In this document: piece by piece, positions 1 through 10,515 of the stretch | Position numbering within the stretch: position 1 is the stretch's first letter | Layout of the letters: each line of letters opens with the position of its first letter | DNA from: Haplomitrium mnioides | Taxonomy: Eukaryota > Marchantiophyta > Haplomitriopsida > Calobryales | Direction of reading: 5' to 3' | Assembly: GCA_049999725.1 (NCBI GenBank) | Contig: JBNGIS010007008.1 | Coordinates: 1 to 27,414, forward strand | DNA: 27,414 nt | Position numbers and translations under genes: made by a program | The notes under the pieces: model-generated | The model's input: only the letters and a program-made list of their open reading frames with translations | Told to the model about the DNA's origin: nothing | Database searches by the model: none

Positions 1-2228
1 TTGTGATTTGTGTCACATCAAGTACATCAATATGTAACTTGGATTTGCGTTTCCCTTTTGTTGGTGCTATTTTTTCCGGGAAGTATTGTCTAGAAAATGC
101 ATCTTCAGCCAAACAAACAAACCAATGAACTCGTATTTGTTTCCGGTTTGGAGGATCTTCCTCATCAAATAACAAAAATTTGAGAACTTTGGCAACCCAA
201 AACGGTCTGTTCTTTGGATCCAAAGATGCAACAACATAAATAAACATTCTAGCTTTCATCTCATGTAGATTGCCGAATTTATACCTATATCGAGTGTTGT
301 GCAAAAGAGTCTCTTCTTGCATCCTAGGTGCTTTATCATAGATTGCTCAACATGTAGAAAGTGTTTGCTATACCAGAGTATCTTCTTTCATTTGTTGAGC
401 ATCAACCTGAAAATCTAAACAAACATTTTGAGAATCATTACAAGTGTTTGACTGTTGTGAAGGTGGAAAGGTAAATTTTGCTTCGAGTACTCATCTTTTT
501 TTTTCAAGGATGTAGGTCGCAATCTCTTGCTGGGCAAGAAAAAAATCATTCCACCATTGAATATCAGAATCTTTAAAGAACTTGTAGTAGTTCTCACTTA
601 TGTTATCCCTTATTGAAAATACCACTTTCTCGGTATCCACTTCTCTTTTTTCCTTTTGAGATCATTTGATTTCAAATAATTTATGTAGTAGTTATAAACT
701 TCCTATTTTGTAAAATTATAGGGCAATTTTTACACTTCTTGAGTGGGCATTCTCTCGCAATGTTGTTAGAAAAAAGTATCCATCCACTCACACACAAAAA
801 CTCCTTTAGCAGATAGTTCTCTTTTTCCAAAAATGCCTCTAAGATCTAGGTTTTTGAGATTTTGAATCCTTTGGATTCTATCATTCCTTACTACTAACAT
901 TAATTTAAAGGCTCTTCTACAAACAAAGATATTGCCAGGTAGTATAAACCGATTTTCAACATCAGAGTTTTTTTTTATATTCCCCTCTGCAATGTGATAT
1001 CTTGATTCTTCATGCTTTATTGAAAGTACGTTTTTCTGACTTTTTTCAAAAAATCTATCTTGCACAGTGACAAGCAATTATTTCGACAACTAGAAATTAT
1101 CTTCAATTTAGTAATTGACATAGGATCGAGCTTTTTCTTCACAAAGCTCTTGTCATGATGGACTTTCTGCAAAGAAATTTTGCGTAAGGTGTTTACTTAT
1201 TTGGGTTTTGGCCCAGACAAAGAATTCTTATGTTGTGCTAGATGATTCGGTTTATAAGCAAATCCAACAATAGGAGATAGTTCATCCTGAAGATCTTGGT
1301 TGTCATCGTAAACACTATTTGTTCCGTCACATAATACTTTTGAGAGATGAGGTTCTTATTGGGGATTGGGAGAACTGCACCATTCCAAAACCGAATCTTG
1401 ATCAATATCTCGATTAGAAGGAAATGTTTTTGTAATAAAATCGATGCTCTTGGCGATAACTCCAAAGAAATGTTGATTGATTAAGACTCTTTGCTAGAAT
1501 TGTTTCCCAAACTATCGTCTGAAGACTCCTCCAAAAGAATTCGGTTTGTTTCAGATGTCCCAATCTCTTTGCCAGGTGCAACTTGAAACAAAATCAGTTA
1601 TTGTTTGAGTGGTGCTATCGAGGATAGTGGCTCACCTCCAAAATTAAAATTGTCCACAGATTGTATGATTTTTATATTATGAACAAATACACTTTGATCA
1701 TGAATATCGCAGTCTCCCTCAAATGTAAACAAAGGAAAGTCTACAACCGTCTAGAATTTATGTGTTGAACTTTTTTGTTGATATATTGGAATACTCAAAA
1801 GAAAGATTCAACTCCGACCGCTTGAAAGGCAACAAAAATCTTGTGTTGGATGAAGTTTGTTTCTTTAATTCTCTACGAGAGTTGGGTTCTCTCTTTGATC
1901 CTTTGAATGCAAGTTGTTAAGTCGTTAATCCTATGCATGCAATAGATTCACTCCTTGACCTTATGCATGTATAGAGTTCAATCCCTCATCCTATGCGCGC
2001 ATAAAGTTCACCTTCTCGATCTTTTTGAGCGGAGCTATCTAATTCAACACAAGTCATCTTTTTTCCCAATACACTCGCCATCATACTTGACGTTTTTGGT
2101 ACTCCATTGCTTTTCTCCAAATAATTGCTCTTTGAACAAATCTCAACTTGCCTATCAAAAGTAACATTTTTTTGTGAAGATGAATCTTTAAACTCTAACC
2201 TCTTCTTGCCTTTAAAAAGTCCAACTGT
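1..2228 (-). pseudogene. Gene A, left copy: DUF7869-like transposon protein, broken and partial
   Basis: Inverted counterpart of the gene at 24881-27414. The N-terminal coding DNA (about 2228 down to 1900) matches the right copy, but the start codon reads ACA where the right copy has ATG. At the place of the right copy's early TAG this copy has CAA, so it is intact there. The block at 766-1077 matches 26046-26340 of the right copy (RRAFKL, NDRIQRIQNLK, ELSAKGVFV). Near 560-690 the reading jumps from the YNYY-type segment directly to a later part (KFFKDSDIQWWNDFFLAQQ), so the central domain, including the WRTHFP-VKIPK and Cys-pair part seen on the right, is deleted. A late segment at 1-400 reads FWVAKV and VHWFVCLAEDAF, a small C-terminal domain this family often carries. 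The reading leaves the window at position 1. Several stops and frameshifts make it a pseudogene. The family name is from memory and not checked. Confidence 0.7.
1895..2035 (-). repeat. 30-bp-period palindromic-core repeat in gene A exon 1 (left)
   Basis: Three to four imperfect units, each with a core of the form TATGCGCGCATA (TATGCATGCATA and similar variants) and a spacer reading like AGGTCAAGGAGTGAATC. It is the inverted counterpart of 25095-25240. In the gene A frame one unit is 10 codons. Confidence 0.75.
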
Positions 2229-2688
2229 TAAAAAGGTTCTCTAAAAATCAAGTACTTCAAGGAATTATTTTAACAAATATTATCAACCCTTTACAACACA
2301 TATAATAGATGTGTTTTTCAATATTTTTTTGCAAAACAACAAAATTGGGAACTTTTTGTGAAGAAAATGAAAAAAAGAAATTGGAAAGCTGAAAATGAGC
2401 AATGCTTTACATACTAACTTTTCTTTTGCACCAAGTGAACGTACGTGTCAAGAGCTCCGTGAATCATTTTTTGGCGAAAAAAGGTATTTTTTGAAATTTA
2501 GCTATAAAAGGAGCGTCAGTGGAAAGTTTCTTTCCATTGTCGCGAGTTCAGTTTTTGGTTTTTGTTTTCTAGTTATTGTTGTTTTTTCATTTACTTACTT
2601 TTTTGCCATCTCCAACCTTTAGAGATTTGTGAGCTTTTGTTCATTACATTTTTTACCTCTAATTAGACCTGTTTCTAACATCTTGAGA
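2229..2688. promoter_or_regulatory. Shared divergent promoter region between gene A and gene B (left)
   Basis: This 460 bp lies between the divergent starts of gene A (minus) and gene B (plus). It aligns by eye in reverse with 24417-24880, including the stretch around the TATA box, the GTCGCGAG segment near 2540 and an AT-rich block near gene A (ATAATATTTGTTAAAATAATTC). Such conservation outside the reading frames, in both inverted copies, suggests a regulatory region. The reading frame at 2395-2622 is not maintained in the other copy and is probably not a gene. Confidence 0.6.
2513..2520 (+). promoter_or_regulatory. TATA box of gene B copy 1
   Basis: TATAAAAG lies 169 bp upstream of the ATG at 2689. 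The same motif is at 24597-24604 (minus) in front of copy 3, in an otherwise diverged region. Confidence 0.55.
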
Positions 2689-3048
2689 ATGGTATCCCAA
2701 GGAATTGTTTCTCGCCCTGATCAACCAAAGCCATGCAGGTATTTGCATGTTGTCAAGGGTCTAGAGCCTGAAAAGTTGGAGTGGAATTGGCTGGTTAATT
2801 ACTGCTCCTTGAAAGACCCTGATCAACATCTTTATCTTTTTGTTGGTGAAGGTAAAAATTTTAATTTTGGTCTAGTAGTCCAAATCACCATGATCCGTGA
2901 AGGCAAGAAAGCCAACATTGGGCTGCTTGTGTAGTCCCAACATTCAATTACCCTACACTATGCAAATCGCAAACGATTTTCTTTTTCTGAGATGAAGGAG
3001 AGGGACATTTTTGTGAAGCATCTTTAGGCCGCAAAGGAAGATGGCAAG

Positions 3049-3417
3049 GTAAATTCTGAAAATCCTTTTTCACTTGTGTCTCTTTTTACTAAGTCATAGC
3101 TCCCAAGGAGTCCATGTGCGCATGGACTTGGCAGTTCTCGCATTGTAGGACTTGGCTGTCCATGCACGTATGGACTCCCAAGTCCATGCGTACAGGGACT
3201 CCCAAGTCCTTGCACCCTTGGACTCCCAAGTCCTTGTGTGCCTGGATTTTCGAGTCTTTACATGTCTGGACTTGGAAGTCCATGCGCGCATGGACTCCCA
3301 AGTGCAATGCATGTGTGTATGGTTATTAGAGCTCCTGCGCACAATGAATGCATTGTCTTATCTCTTACATTGAACACTTGTACTTATGCTTAATTTTGTT
3401 TGTTTTTTTTCTTTTAG
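3049..3417 (+). other. Intron 1 of gene B copy 1
   Basis: The donor follows GATGGCAAG (GT at 3049) and the acceptor is TTTTAG ending at 3417. Both sites line up with those in copy 2 (12425-12806). Most of the intron is a palindromic tandem array. Confidence 0.65.
3100..3318. repeat. 24-bp palindromic tandem array in gene B intron 1, copy 1
   Basis: About nine units with 24-bp period. The ideal unit is GAAGTCCATGCG followed by its own reverse complement; here the spacer is mostly TCCCA. Variants replace CCATG with CCTTG or CTTTA. Because 24 is a multiple of three and the unit lacks stops, several frames stay open on both strands; these open frames do not look like genes. Confidence 0.85.
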
Positions 3418-4884
3418 TTTACTTAGTTTAAGGCGGATTTCATCGATGGCTACAAAGACACAAAGCGCGTCAAAAGCGATTTAATCAAGCTAGCCATCCA
3501 TATTAAGATTCTGAATCCCAAACACAATGTTAATGTTCAAGCACTAGTGCCGCATCCGAGTGCAACAACATTTTTAGTTCATGCAATAGGCCTTTTTGCC
3601 CAAAAAAAAAAAGAAAGGAGGTGGAGCCAGCTAAGGCTCCCAAAAAAAAGAAACCAGCGGTCCAAAAGAAAAAGCCAATTCCAACACTGGTCATTGAGGA
3701 GGAGCCAACCCCCTCCGAATCAACAGCAAGGTCGTCTTTTGCTACCTCTTTGTCTTCATCACCAACCAACTCGAGGCAGGAATTAGAGTTGGAGCTAGTT
3801 CAGGCTCCAATATCAAGAACTAAAAGGCAATCCTACAAGGGGTTGCAAACTTTCTAGGAAAAGGAGCAAGTGGACTCTCAGACAGTATCTAAGAAAGACA
3901 AAAACAAAATAAGAAAGTCTGCAATCCAATGATGCAGAGTCTGTGAAGAAACAATCACAATCAGGTTGGAGAATCAGAATCTGCCGAAACTTGGAATGGA
4001 CAACTGGGGACCTTTCCAGATTAGAAGGCTGAATGAGAATTTTGTTAGGCTTTTGATGCAGAGAATGTTCAGAAACAAGTTTGCACATAGTTTTTTCATC
4101 TTTGTTTTTGACCCAAAGTGTGGGTTAAAAGACAAGTCAGAGTTTGACATTATGAACCCTGACAAGTATTGTTATAAGATTGTAGTAGGCAATCATAGTG
4201 TTGTAGCAAGGCAGCTATTGATCATAAAATACGGAGCAAAGAATCTAGCATTATCACTCTACAACTATTATGTTTACGTGGGCCTTACACCAATAGAGGC
4301 CCACATTTTTGCAACTGATGACAACCACAACTAGAGGTACAGACTGGAAGTGACCTCTATTAAGGTCGAGTATTGGCATCAAAGATTTGTGGAGAGCGGG
4401 ATGGTGTCATCCCAAAAATTGAAAAGAGAATTGGTGTTGGAAACCTTAGACATCAAGCCCAAGTCAACACTTGAGAAGACAATAACTTCTCAAGACAACT
4501 GGTTCCAATTGGAATTAAGAAGTGGTGAGCTCTAGGATCTACAACAGAGCATATTTTCAATGTGGGAGAAGAATACCGTCAACGGCCAAAGGCCAAGGCC
4601 AAGGGATCTCTTAGAATGGAGGACATGAAGTGGACACCTTGGAGGTCTTTTCACAGTCTTCTGATGAAGTTAAAATTTCAGCTTTGAAGCGGGTGGAAGC
4701 CGAAGGGCTTTCAATGGATGAAATGTCTCGGGAGGTAGAGAGACATAAAGTTTTGGTAGTAATGGTAAAACGTTTTTGTTCAGAGGTTTACTGCAGCACT
4801 TGGGAGGAAGCAAGAGAGGAGTACCCTCTCCATATGGAGGAGTCCAAGATGGCTACTTTCTATTCAAGCTTTGAGAAGTTTTTG

Positions 4885-5473
4885 GTAAGTTCTTCTTTTC
4901 ACACCACATTCTTTGGAGTTGTAGTGAATTTACTTTAAGTTGGTTTTGATCAAATAGATTTTGGGTCTTTTCGTGCAAGGCTTGTACTTAGAAATCCATG
5001 CGCGCATGGACTTTTCAGTCCAAGTGCACAAGGACCCCGTAGTCCAAGCGCGCATGGACTTCGCAGTCCAAGCGCGCAAGGACCCCGTAGTCAAAGCGTG
5101 CATGGACTGCAAAGTCCTTGTGCACTTGGATTGCAAAGTCCATACATGCACTGACTGCAAAGTTGTTGTGCGCTTGGATTACGAAGTCCAAGCGTGCCTG
5201 GACAATGAAGTTCATGCACACATGAGCTTCTAAGTACTTGCCTTTTAGAATAGCATTTTCAAGCACACTAGGATTGTAAAATCCATGCGGGCATGGACGA
5301 GCAAGGACTTTGAAGTCCAATCTTTCCTCGACATCAAAGTTTCAGTGTGCTTGAACTTTGAAGTCCTTGGGCATCTTGACTTCATTGTCTATGCGAGCAT
5401 GGAATTCAGTGTGCCTCTCTTGTATTTAAATTTTCTTGTCTCCTCATATTTTTTTTGTTTTTGTTGTGTGTAG
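4885..5473 (+). other. Intron 2 of gene B copy 1
   Basis: The donor is TTTTTG/GTAAGT at 4885 and the acceptor GTGTAG ends at 5473; exon 3 then begins GGA-GAT-AAA. The donor and flanking exons match copy 2 (13742 onwards). The interior is a palindromic array. Confidence 0.65.
4988..5415. repeat. 24-bp palindromic tandem array in gene B intron 2, copy 1
   Basis: Very regular 24-bp units from 4990 to about 5240, for example TCCATGCGCGCATGGACT followed by a short linker such as TTTCAG or TGCAAAG. A looser continuation runs to about 5415. The plus strand reads as an 8-residue repeat of the type VHARMDFE, and the minus strand is also open, as expected for a palindromic unit of 8 codons. About 16 units in all. 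Confidence 0.87.
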
Positions 5474-6030
5474 GGAGATAAAACGTGCAAACGTCAACTG
5501 GCAAAAAAATTGACAGCAGCTCCAAAAGGCCGAAAAAGATTAGGGGTCGAAGAAGCCCCAGAAAATCAGGACCAAGCTCCCACTCTTATTTCCTATCCTC
5601 CAGCTTTCCTTCTTCATTGCCAAAAAGCTAGAGAGTGGAAATCAAGGCAGCAAAGCGGTGATGTATCTCTTACAACTGAAAGAGTTGTGAGAGATGAGGA
5701 CGAGGACTTATTGTCCTATGTAGATGGTCTCAACGCAGCATTTTACCAAGTTCATAGGCAAGACAACGCTCAACAATTGAAGGGCTTTGTGAAACCTAGG
5801 TGTTTCACTTTGGCTATTGCAGATATTACTTATGGTTAGAACTTTTAGGAATGTAAGCATGACGATTCTGAACCATTTTCAAAAGATGACATTTTTGACA
5901 TGGTTTTATCTTTTGAAACAATCACAACATCATATGTTCGGTCTTTTGTAATTATATATTTGTCGCAACAATTTGGCATCGTCAAAGATGCCCTTTCTAA
6001 ATTTTGTAGTGCAATCGACCATGACATTTG

Positions 6031-6128
6031 GTAAGTTGTTCTTTAAAATTTTTAGTTTTTAATTTTTCTTTTTTACTTTTCTTGCACTTTGTTCACAATG
6101 TTTGATTTGTTTGTTTTTCTTTTTACAA
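6031..6128 (+). other. Intron 3 of gene B copy 1, acceptor lost
   Basis: The donor G/GTAAGT is at 6031. Copy 2 has TTACAG before the aligned exon start; here the sequence is TTACAA, so the AG is gone and the next AG is two bases downstream and out of frame. No palindromic repeats occur in this short intron. Confidence 0.55.
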
Positions 6129-6773
6129 AGACAAAAGCAACATTCATCATTCTTGTGGTCCTAAAGTCGCACACGCCCATGAATATTGGACTATGGGCTA
6201 CTGGACAAAAGAAGGAAAGAGGAGCATGAGGCTTTTTAATTTGCAGTTTGCATCTATGACTGGTCTACCTCGGCAAATAATGCATAGTGTTTTAGTTGTC
6301 CTACAGTTTTGGCGAAACTTAAACATCCAAGAGATGATGTTCTTGTCAATATTTATCAAAAGCTGCATGCTCTTTATAAATTTTTCATTGACCATTTGTC
6401 AACAAAGTAGGATTGGATCTTAGATCTTTGCTCTAGGTCTGGCACATGCCTTGTCTGTGCTTTAAAGCTGATGCAAAACTGCAATACCGTGGAATATGAT
6501 AGACGTCAGTCTATCTACATTCTTCAAATAGTTTTGACGATGGCTTCTTTGCCATCCGATGCAATAGAATCACATATAGTCTATGCATACCATAAGGAAC
6601 CTATTCCTCTTGGTATTGCAAGTGATAGTGGTGATTCTATTGCCATATTTGGGACTAGAAAGTCTCGACAACACTCTCTAGTGGTTGCAAATGCTCAGTG
6701 TTTAGATTTAGATGAGACAATTCCTCCCAAAAAGGATAGAGCCAAGGCATATGTTTGAACAAATTGTTTTATT

Positions 6774-6779
6774 AATAAA
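6774..6779 (+). terminator. Putative polyadenylation signal, gene B copy 1
   Basis: AATAAA lies about 16 bp after the stop codon, inside ATTGTTTTATTAATAAAGTA. The same stretch is present after copy 2 (15774-15779). Confidence 0.5.
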
Positions 6780-6936
6780 GTATTTTTCTACAAATTTTTA
6801 TTTGCTAAAGTTTCAACTTGTTGCACTCCCAATCAATTTCAAGTTTTTTCATCACGATTAACTTTTGTACACCTAAGAATGGTTTGGAGTCAATTGCTAG
6901 TACAAGAATTGTTTGGAATCCTTGTGCATAGCGCTT

Positions 6937-7245
6937 GGAGTCCCTATGCACATAAGCTTTAGAGTTCTCGTTCAGAGTCTATGCACGCATAAGCTTTAAG
7001 GTTCTTGTTCAGAGTCCATGCATGACTAGGCTTTAGGGTTCTCTATCAATGTCTATGCGCACATAGGCTTTAGAGTCTTATTTAGAGTCTAGGTGCACCT
7101 AGGCTTTAGGATTCTTGTTCAAAGTCTACGCGTGTCTAGCCTTATTGTTCTCGTTCAGAGTCTATGCACGCACAAGCTTTAGGATTCTTGTTCGAAGTCT
7201 ATGTGTGCATAGGCTTTAGGGTTCTAGTTTGGAGTCTCTGCTTGC
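6937..7245. repeat. 37-bp tandem array with palindromic core, 3' of gene B copy 1
   Basis: Eight to nine units with about 37-bp period. Each has a core like AGTCTATGCACGCATA followed by a spacer like GCTTTAGGGTTCTTGTTC. One unit near 7087 is a differently spelled but still symmetric core (CTAGGTGCACCTAG). The core is the one in the introns; the spacer is longer and unrelated. From 7246 to 7423 I see only AT-rich DNA with one more degenerate core. Confidence 0.82.
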
Positions 7246-7423
7246 TTAGGATTTAACAACTACATTTCTCATAGTCTAGTTCAAAGTCCCTACACAAGTA
7301 GACATCCACGTTTGCATATATTTTTTGTCAGAAAAAGATATATGTTTTTTTTTTTTTATGAATTTAGTGTATTCACAATCATGTGACATTTTAATAAAAT
7401 ATTTCAATAACTAAAATCCTTTG

Positions 7424-8333
7424 CTTGCCCTCCAATGAGTCTTCAAAGTAGCTCCTTCAAGAGCTCCTCCAAGCATTTCTCCAAAGGTCTCTCACTCCCA
7501 AGTCTCAAATCTAAAGTGAAAACCAAAAGTCCTAACTCAAGCTCCTCTCCTCTCTTCTCCTCCTCTTTATATACTAGTCTAGATAATTACTAGGAGTAAT
7601 ACTAAATATTCTATCACCCTAGGTAAAGAATCTATGGTGATTATCTCTCTAATTATTAAATCCTACAAGTGCTCCTCAAGTATCTCCACTTTTTGTTTTC
7701 TTCTTCAAGAAGAAGCTTCTCATTTGGAGCTTCTCTTGTCAAAGAATCTCAACAATTGGTCCAAGACTTTTCTACCTTGTATTTGTCCCTACAAAAATTC
7801 CTAATATGATACTTCGAGATTCTCTCAAAGAATAAGTTAAAGAACAATTTGACTTTTCTTGACTTTTCCCCTCGTTAGTCTATTCTAGAAGAATCTCTAT
7901 AAAGTTCTTAATACTAATTTAATTTGTCTGTACTATACCTTGTTGGAAAGCTTGTTAAGCAATCTTTCTACCCATATAGTAATACTTGCACTTTCTAATC
8001 GGTAGGTTCTCTTTGTTTTGACTTTTATGTAGCTCACTTTTGTAACTTTGACCAATTATAACTTCTGATTTACAAGAGTTTTTTCACTTCTGTAAATTTC
8101 ATCTAGTTACTAGAGCAACATTATATTCTTACATAAAATATCAGTTTCTAAAAGTTTTTAATAAGAACACAATTTACTTTGTACTCAATTCTATACATAT
8201 TGAAGAAAATTGATCAAATCTAAGTTCCTCTAATAACTTCTAAATCTTCCCCATACTTTATCATAATGCATTCTATTCTATGATAGTGTTCTAATATCAT
8301 TAAAAATTTCTCAAACCATCTCATGCCTTCACA
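7424..8333 (-). repeat. 3' LTR of retrotransposon 1 (outer end truncated)
   Basis: Read on minus it begins TGTGAAGGCATGAG and is colinear with 11341-12267. About 210 bp present at the outer end of the other LTR are missing here. It carries AT-rich promoter-like sequence with TATATA near 7570. Confidence 0.8.
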
Positions 8334-8349
8334 TTTGATCCCCTCCTAA
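8334..8349 (-). other. Polypurine tract of retrotransposon 1
   Basis: On minus the purine-rich stretch CTTAGGAGGGGATCAAA directly precedes the TG that starts the LTR, as expected next to a 3' LTR. This fixes the orientation as minus. Confidence 0.55.
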
Positions 8350-8527
8350 GTTTTCACTCCGCATTTGGAGTGACGTTCTCCTTATGTGCATAAAGTGGTT
8401 GCCTTTCACACTATTATAGCACCTTCATGTTAAGAAAGAAAAAGTCAAATATACCTCAGGAATATACATTTTCACATAAAGATACCTTGTTGATATTTCT
8501 TGTGATTCCTCTTATAGCGCCTCATCA

Positions 8528-9337
8528 TCATCCATGATCAAATACTCGAGATTCATTTTCACGCATCCTTGGTAGGTCTGGTGCTTCGTCAGATAAGTCC
8601 TCCATATTAGTTTCTACTTCAAAAATTTCACTTGCATACTCCTCCTCTATGGAAAGATACTCCGTGGTGTCCTTCTCAGAGCTACTTGTTTCCTCACCAC
8701 CACCATCCACCGGTACTCTCACTCTATGTCCTTTAGGCTCGATTGTAATGTACCTCTTGTGCCAATTTTTGGTGGTTCTCACACCTCTCAACCATGGCCC
8801 TCTAAGAAGCATATCATAACGAGCTTCTTTAAGAACTTGAAAATCCAAAGAAATTGTAGTACCCATTACCGAAATTGGTACCTTCTCAATTACTCCCAGT
8901 AGGCGTACTCATGAATTGTTTGCCATGCCAACCATAAGCCTTGATGGTCTTGTGAGCTTCATTTCCATCTTCTTCATCAAGTCCTGGGACATCGCATTTA
9001 CTCTCAAACCTCCATCTAACAACACATTTGCAACTACATACCCCTTGCACATAACATCAATGTTTGGAGCTCTTTTACATACCGCCATATCCATTGCATT
9101 CATATAATAATTGTTTGTTGACATCTTCTTCTTCCATAGATGTCGATTGGTGCTCAATCCTCCACGTAGCTCTCTTTGTAAAGGAGGATTTAATGCTAAC
9201 AATTGTCCCACCGTGATATTGGCTTGCAAGCTTCTAATATCTTCCACCACATTGTATTTCTTTTGGTGTTTTGATATGAAGAAGTCTTCCATCCCTAGTC
9301 TACTTCTTAGTTTTCTTGATTTCTGCGTCATGTCCAC
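8528..9337 (-). pseudogene. Aspartic protease (retropepsin-like) remnant of retrotransposon 1
   Basis: Two consecutive frames. The first (9337-8909) contains VLLDGGLRVNAMSQDLMKKM followed by RLMVGMANNS, corresponding to the plant gypsy protease pattern in which the active-site D-[ST]-G appears as D-G-G-S-G-V-N. The second (8866-8528) contains YDMLLRGPWLRGVRTTKNWH, the later part of the domain, usually ILLGRPWL. A stop and frameshift near 8870-8909 separate them. It lies just downstream of the gag knuckle, the normal order. No reverse transcriptase follows; the reading ends in acidic sequence and then the polypurine tract at 8349, so pol was deleted after protease. The 8350-8520 stretch shows nothing I recognise. 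Confidence 0.7.
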
Positions 9338-9352
9338 ATCATGACGCTTCTC

Positions 9353-10515
9353 TCAACTTGGTGAGGGTTCAAATTCTATTGTTTCCTCGACCACCCTAGC
9401 TTGTTTCCTCTTATAAGCCAACAACTCCACTCCTCGATCTGTTGAACTCCCTCCCACCTCACAGTGGGGAACCCTTTCAACGTCAATTGACGCAACGACC
9501 TTCTCTTGAGCTTGATCAATTGAACTCCCTCCTACCTCCTTGTGGGGAACCTTTTCAACTTCAATCAAGGTGATGATTGTCTCTTGTACTTGATCCATTG
9601 AACTCCCTCCCACCTCATTGTGGGGAATTTTTTCAACGTCCATAGAGGCAATGACCCTCTCTTGAGCTTGAACCACACCTTCACGTCCACTAACTCCATG
9701 TACACCATTCACTTGATTTGGGCAATTTCTGATGAAACATGCCCCTCCACATCCAAAACATGCTATGTTTTAAAATTTACCTTGTCGTATTGGCCCTCCT
9801 CCATTAGGGCTAGGTCGATTTTCAAGCTTTTTCTTCAAAGCTTGCACAAGATTCAAACTCAACTTTTCAAGACGTTGAGTCAATGTTAACACCTCATTCA
9901 TGGGTGGAGTTGGAGCTTGTGAAAGAGGAGCCACTACCACCACTATGGGTTGTGCAATTGGTGGTAGAACAACAACCTTCTCTTCTTGCTCACCCTTTAA
10001 GCTCTCTTCCATCCTTAAGGCAATTCTAAAAGAATCCGCTTAGGTAGTTGGCTTCTCGTATTTTACCTTTGCTCAAATTTCAGGTTTCAACCCCAAAATA
10101 AAATGTTTTGCGAACATTACCAAAATTCCCACCATGAGAAAACTCACATCCTCACCACTATTTCTCAACACATTTTGAAATTGAGTTTCTAAGTGGTCTA
10201 CTCGCTCAACATATTTACGTACTTTCTGATTTTCTCCTTGCTTCAAGTGTGTTACTCTTGAAGAAGTTTCTCATAGCTTGCCATTGGGAGAAATTCTTCC
10301 ACCAAAGCTTTTGTCAAGCTAGCCCATGAATCAATAATTTCTCCTTGTTGCTCTTTGTACCATTTAAGAGCCTCATGTTCAAGAAATTCGGGTAGCAGTG
10401 CCAACAAATCATTCGGTTGCTTCTCACCATTTCCAATGCAAGCACATTTGAAATTGCGTAGATAGTCCTCCACATTTTCATCTTCTTTGCTGTAGAAGAT
10501 CAGAATCTTGCCCAT
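9353..10515 (-). pseudogene. Gag remnant of retrotransposon 1 with degenerate CCHC knuckle
   Basis: The N-terminal part (10515-10252) reads FYSKEDENVEDYLRNFKCAC, then ALKWYKEQQGEIIDSWASL and EEFLP, typical of retrotransposon gag domains. After a frameshift near 10255 the protein continues (RVTHLKQGENQKVRKYVERV, LGLKPEI). A Pro-rich segment follows, then near 9745-9710 a knuckle-like C-F-G-C-G-G-A-C-F-I-R-N-C, which lacks one residue and has Cys where the conserved His of CX2CX4HX4C should be. Then comes an imperfect repeat of about 38 residues with HNEVGGSSMDQVQE-like units (9640-9440). It precedes protease in the usual gag-protease order. Frameshifts and stops make it non-functional. Confidence 0.72.

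Larger units (their letters stand above)
2689..6758 (+). pseudogene. Gene B copy 1: ParB-like / amino-DNA-methyltransferase fusion, four exons, degenerate
   Basis: Exons inferred by comparison with copy 2: 2689-3048, 3418-4884, 5474-6030 and about 6129-6758. Exon 1 (MVSQGIVSRP...) has no function I recognise. Exon 2 holds a basic Lys/Ser/Pro-rich linker, then at 3966-4334 a ParB-like domain: YKIVVGNHSVVARQLL, then VGLTPIEAHIFATDDN, matching the G-N-H-R-x-x-A and ls-x-x-E-A-x-x-l-a-x-x-N pattern of ParB/Srx domains, with Ser for the usual Arg. Exon 3 has the catalytic motif IV position at 5822-5836, here D-I-T-Y-G and followed by a TAG; copy 2 has D-I-P-Y-G-Y-N. Exon 4 has motif I at 6423-6446 (D-L-C-S-R-S-G-T) and VEYDRR at 6489-6506. 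Motif IV before motif I is the beta-class order of N4-cytosine/N6-adenine methyltransferases. Stops at 2932, 3424, 4332, 4533 and 5837, and a lost intron 3 acceptor (CAA instead of CAG at 6126-6128), make it inactive. Its ParB part is the best preserved of the three copies. Confidence 0.72.

Noticed and set aside
2395-2622. 75-codon frame with a hydrophobic end, possible small membrane protein
   Set aside because: The inverted copy at 24417-24720 has stops and shifts in this frame; the region fits a promoter and 5' leader better.
3024-3373. Overlapping long frames on both strands, also at 4930-5473, 12362-12784, 13812-14415 and 17574-17837, reading as repeat proteins
   Set aside because: They follow from 24-bp palindromic units without stops; they lie inside inferred introns, and the frames are not kept between copies.
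4988-5415. Array as a possible CRISPR
   Set aside because: Units are directly joined imperfect palindromes without unique spacers, in a eukaryotic intron, and no cas genes are present.
2689-6758. Gene B as a bacterial restriction-modification gene, i.e. bacterial contamination
   Set aside because: Consistent GT-AG introns at the same places in two copies, polyadenylation-type signals and surrounding plant-type LTR elements argue for a nuclear origin.
9111-9344. Plus-strand frames at 8916-9107, 9111-9344 and 9620-9889
   Set aside because: Shadows of the protease and gag remnants on the minus strand.
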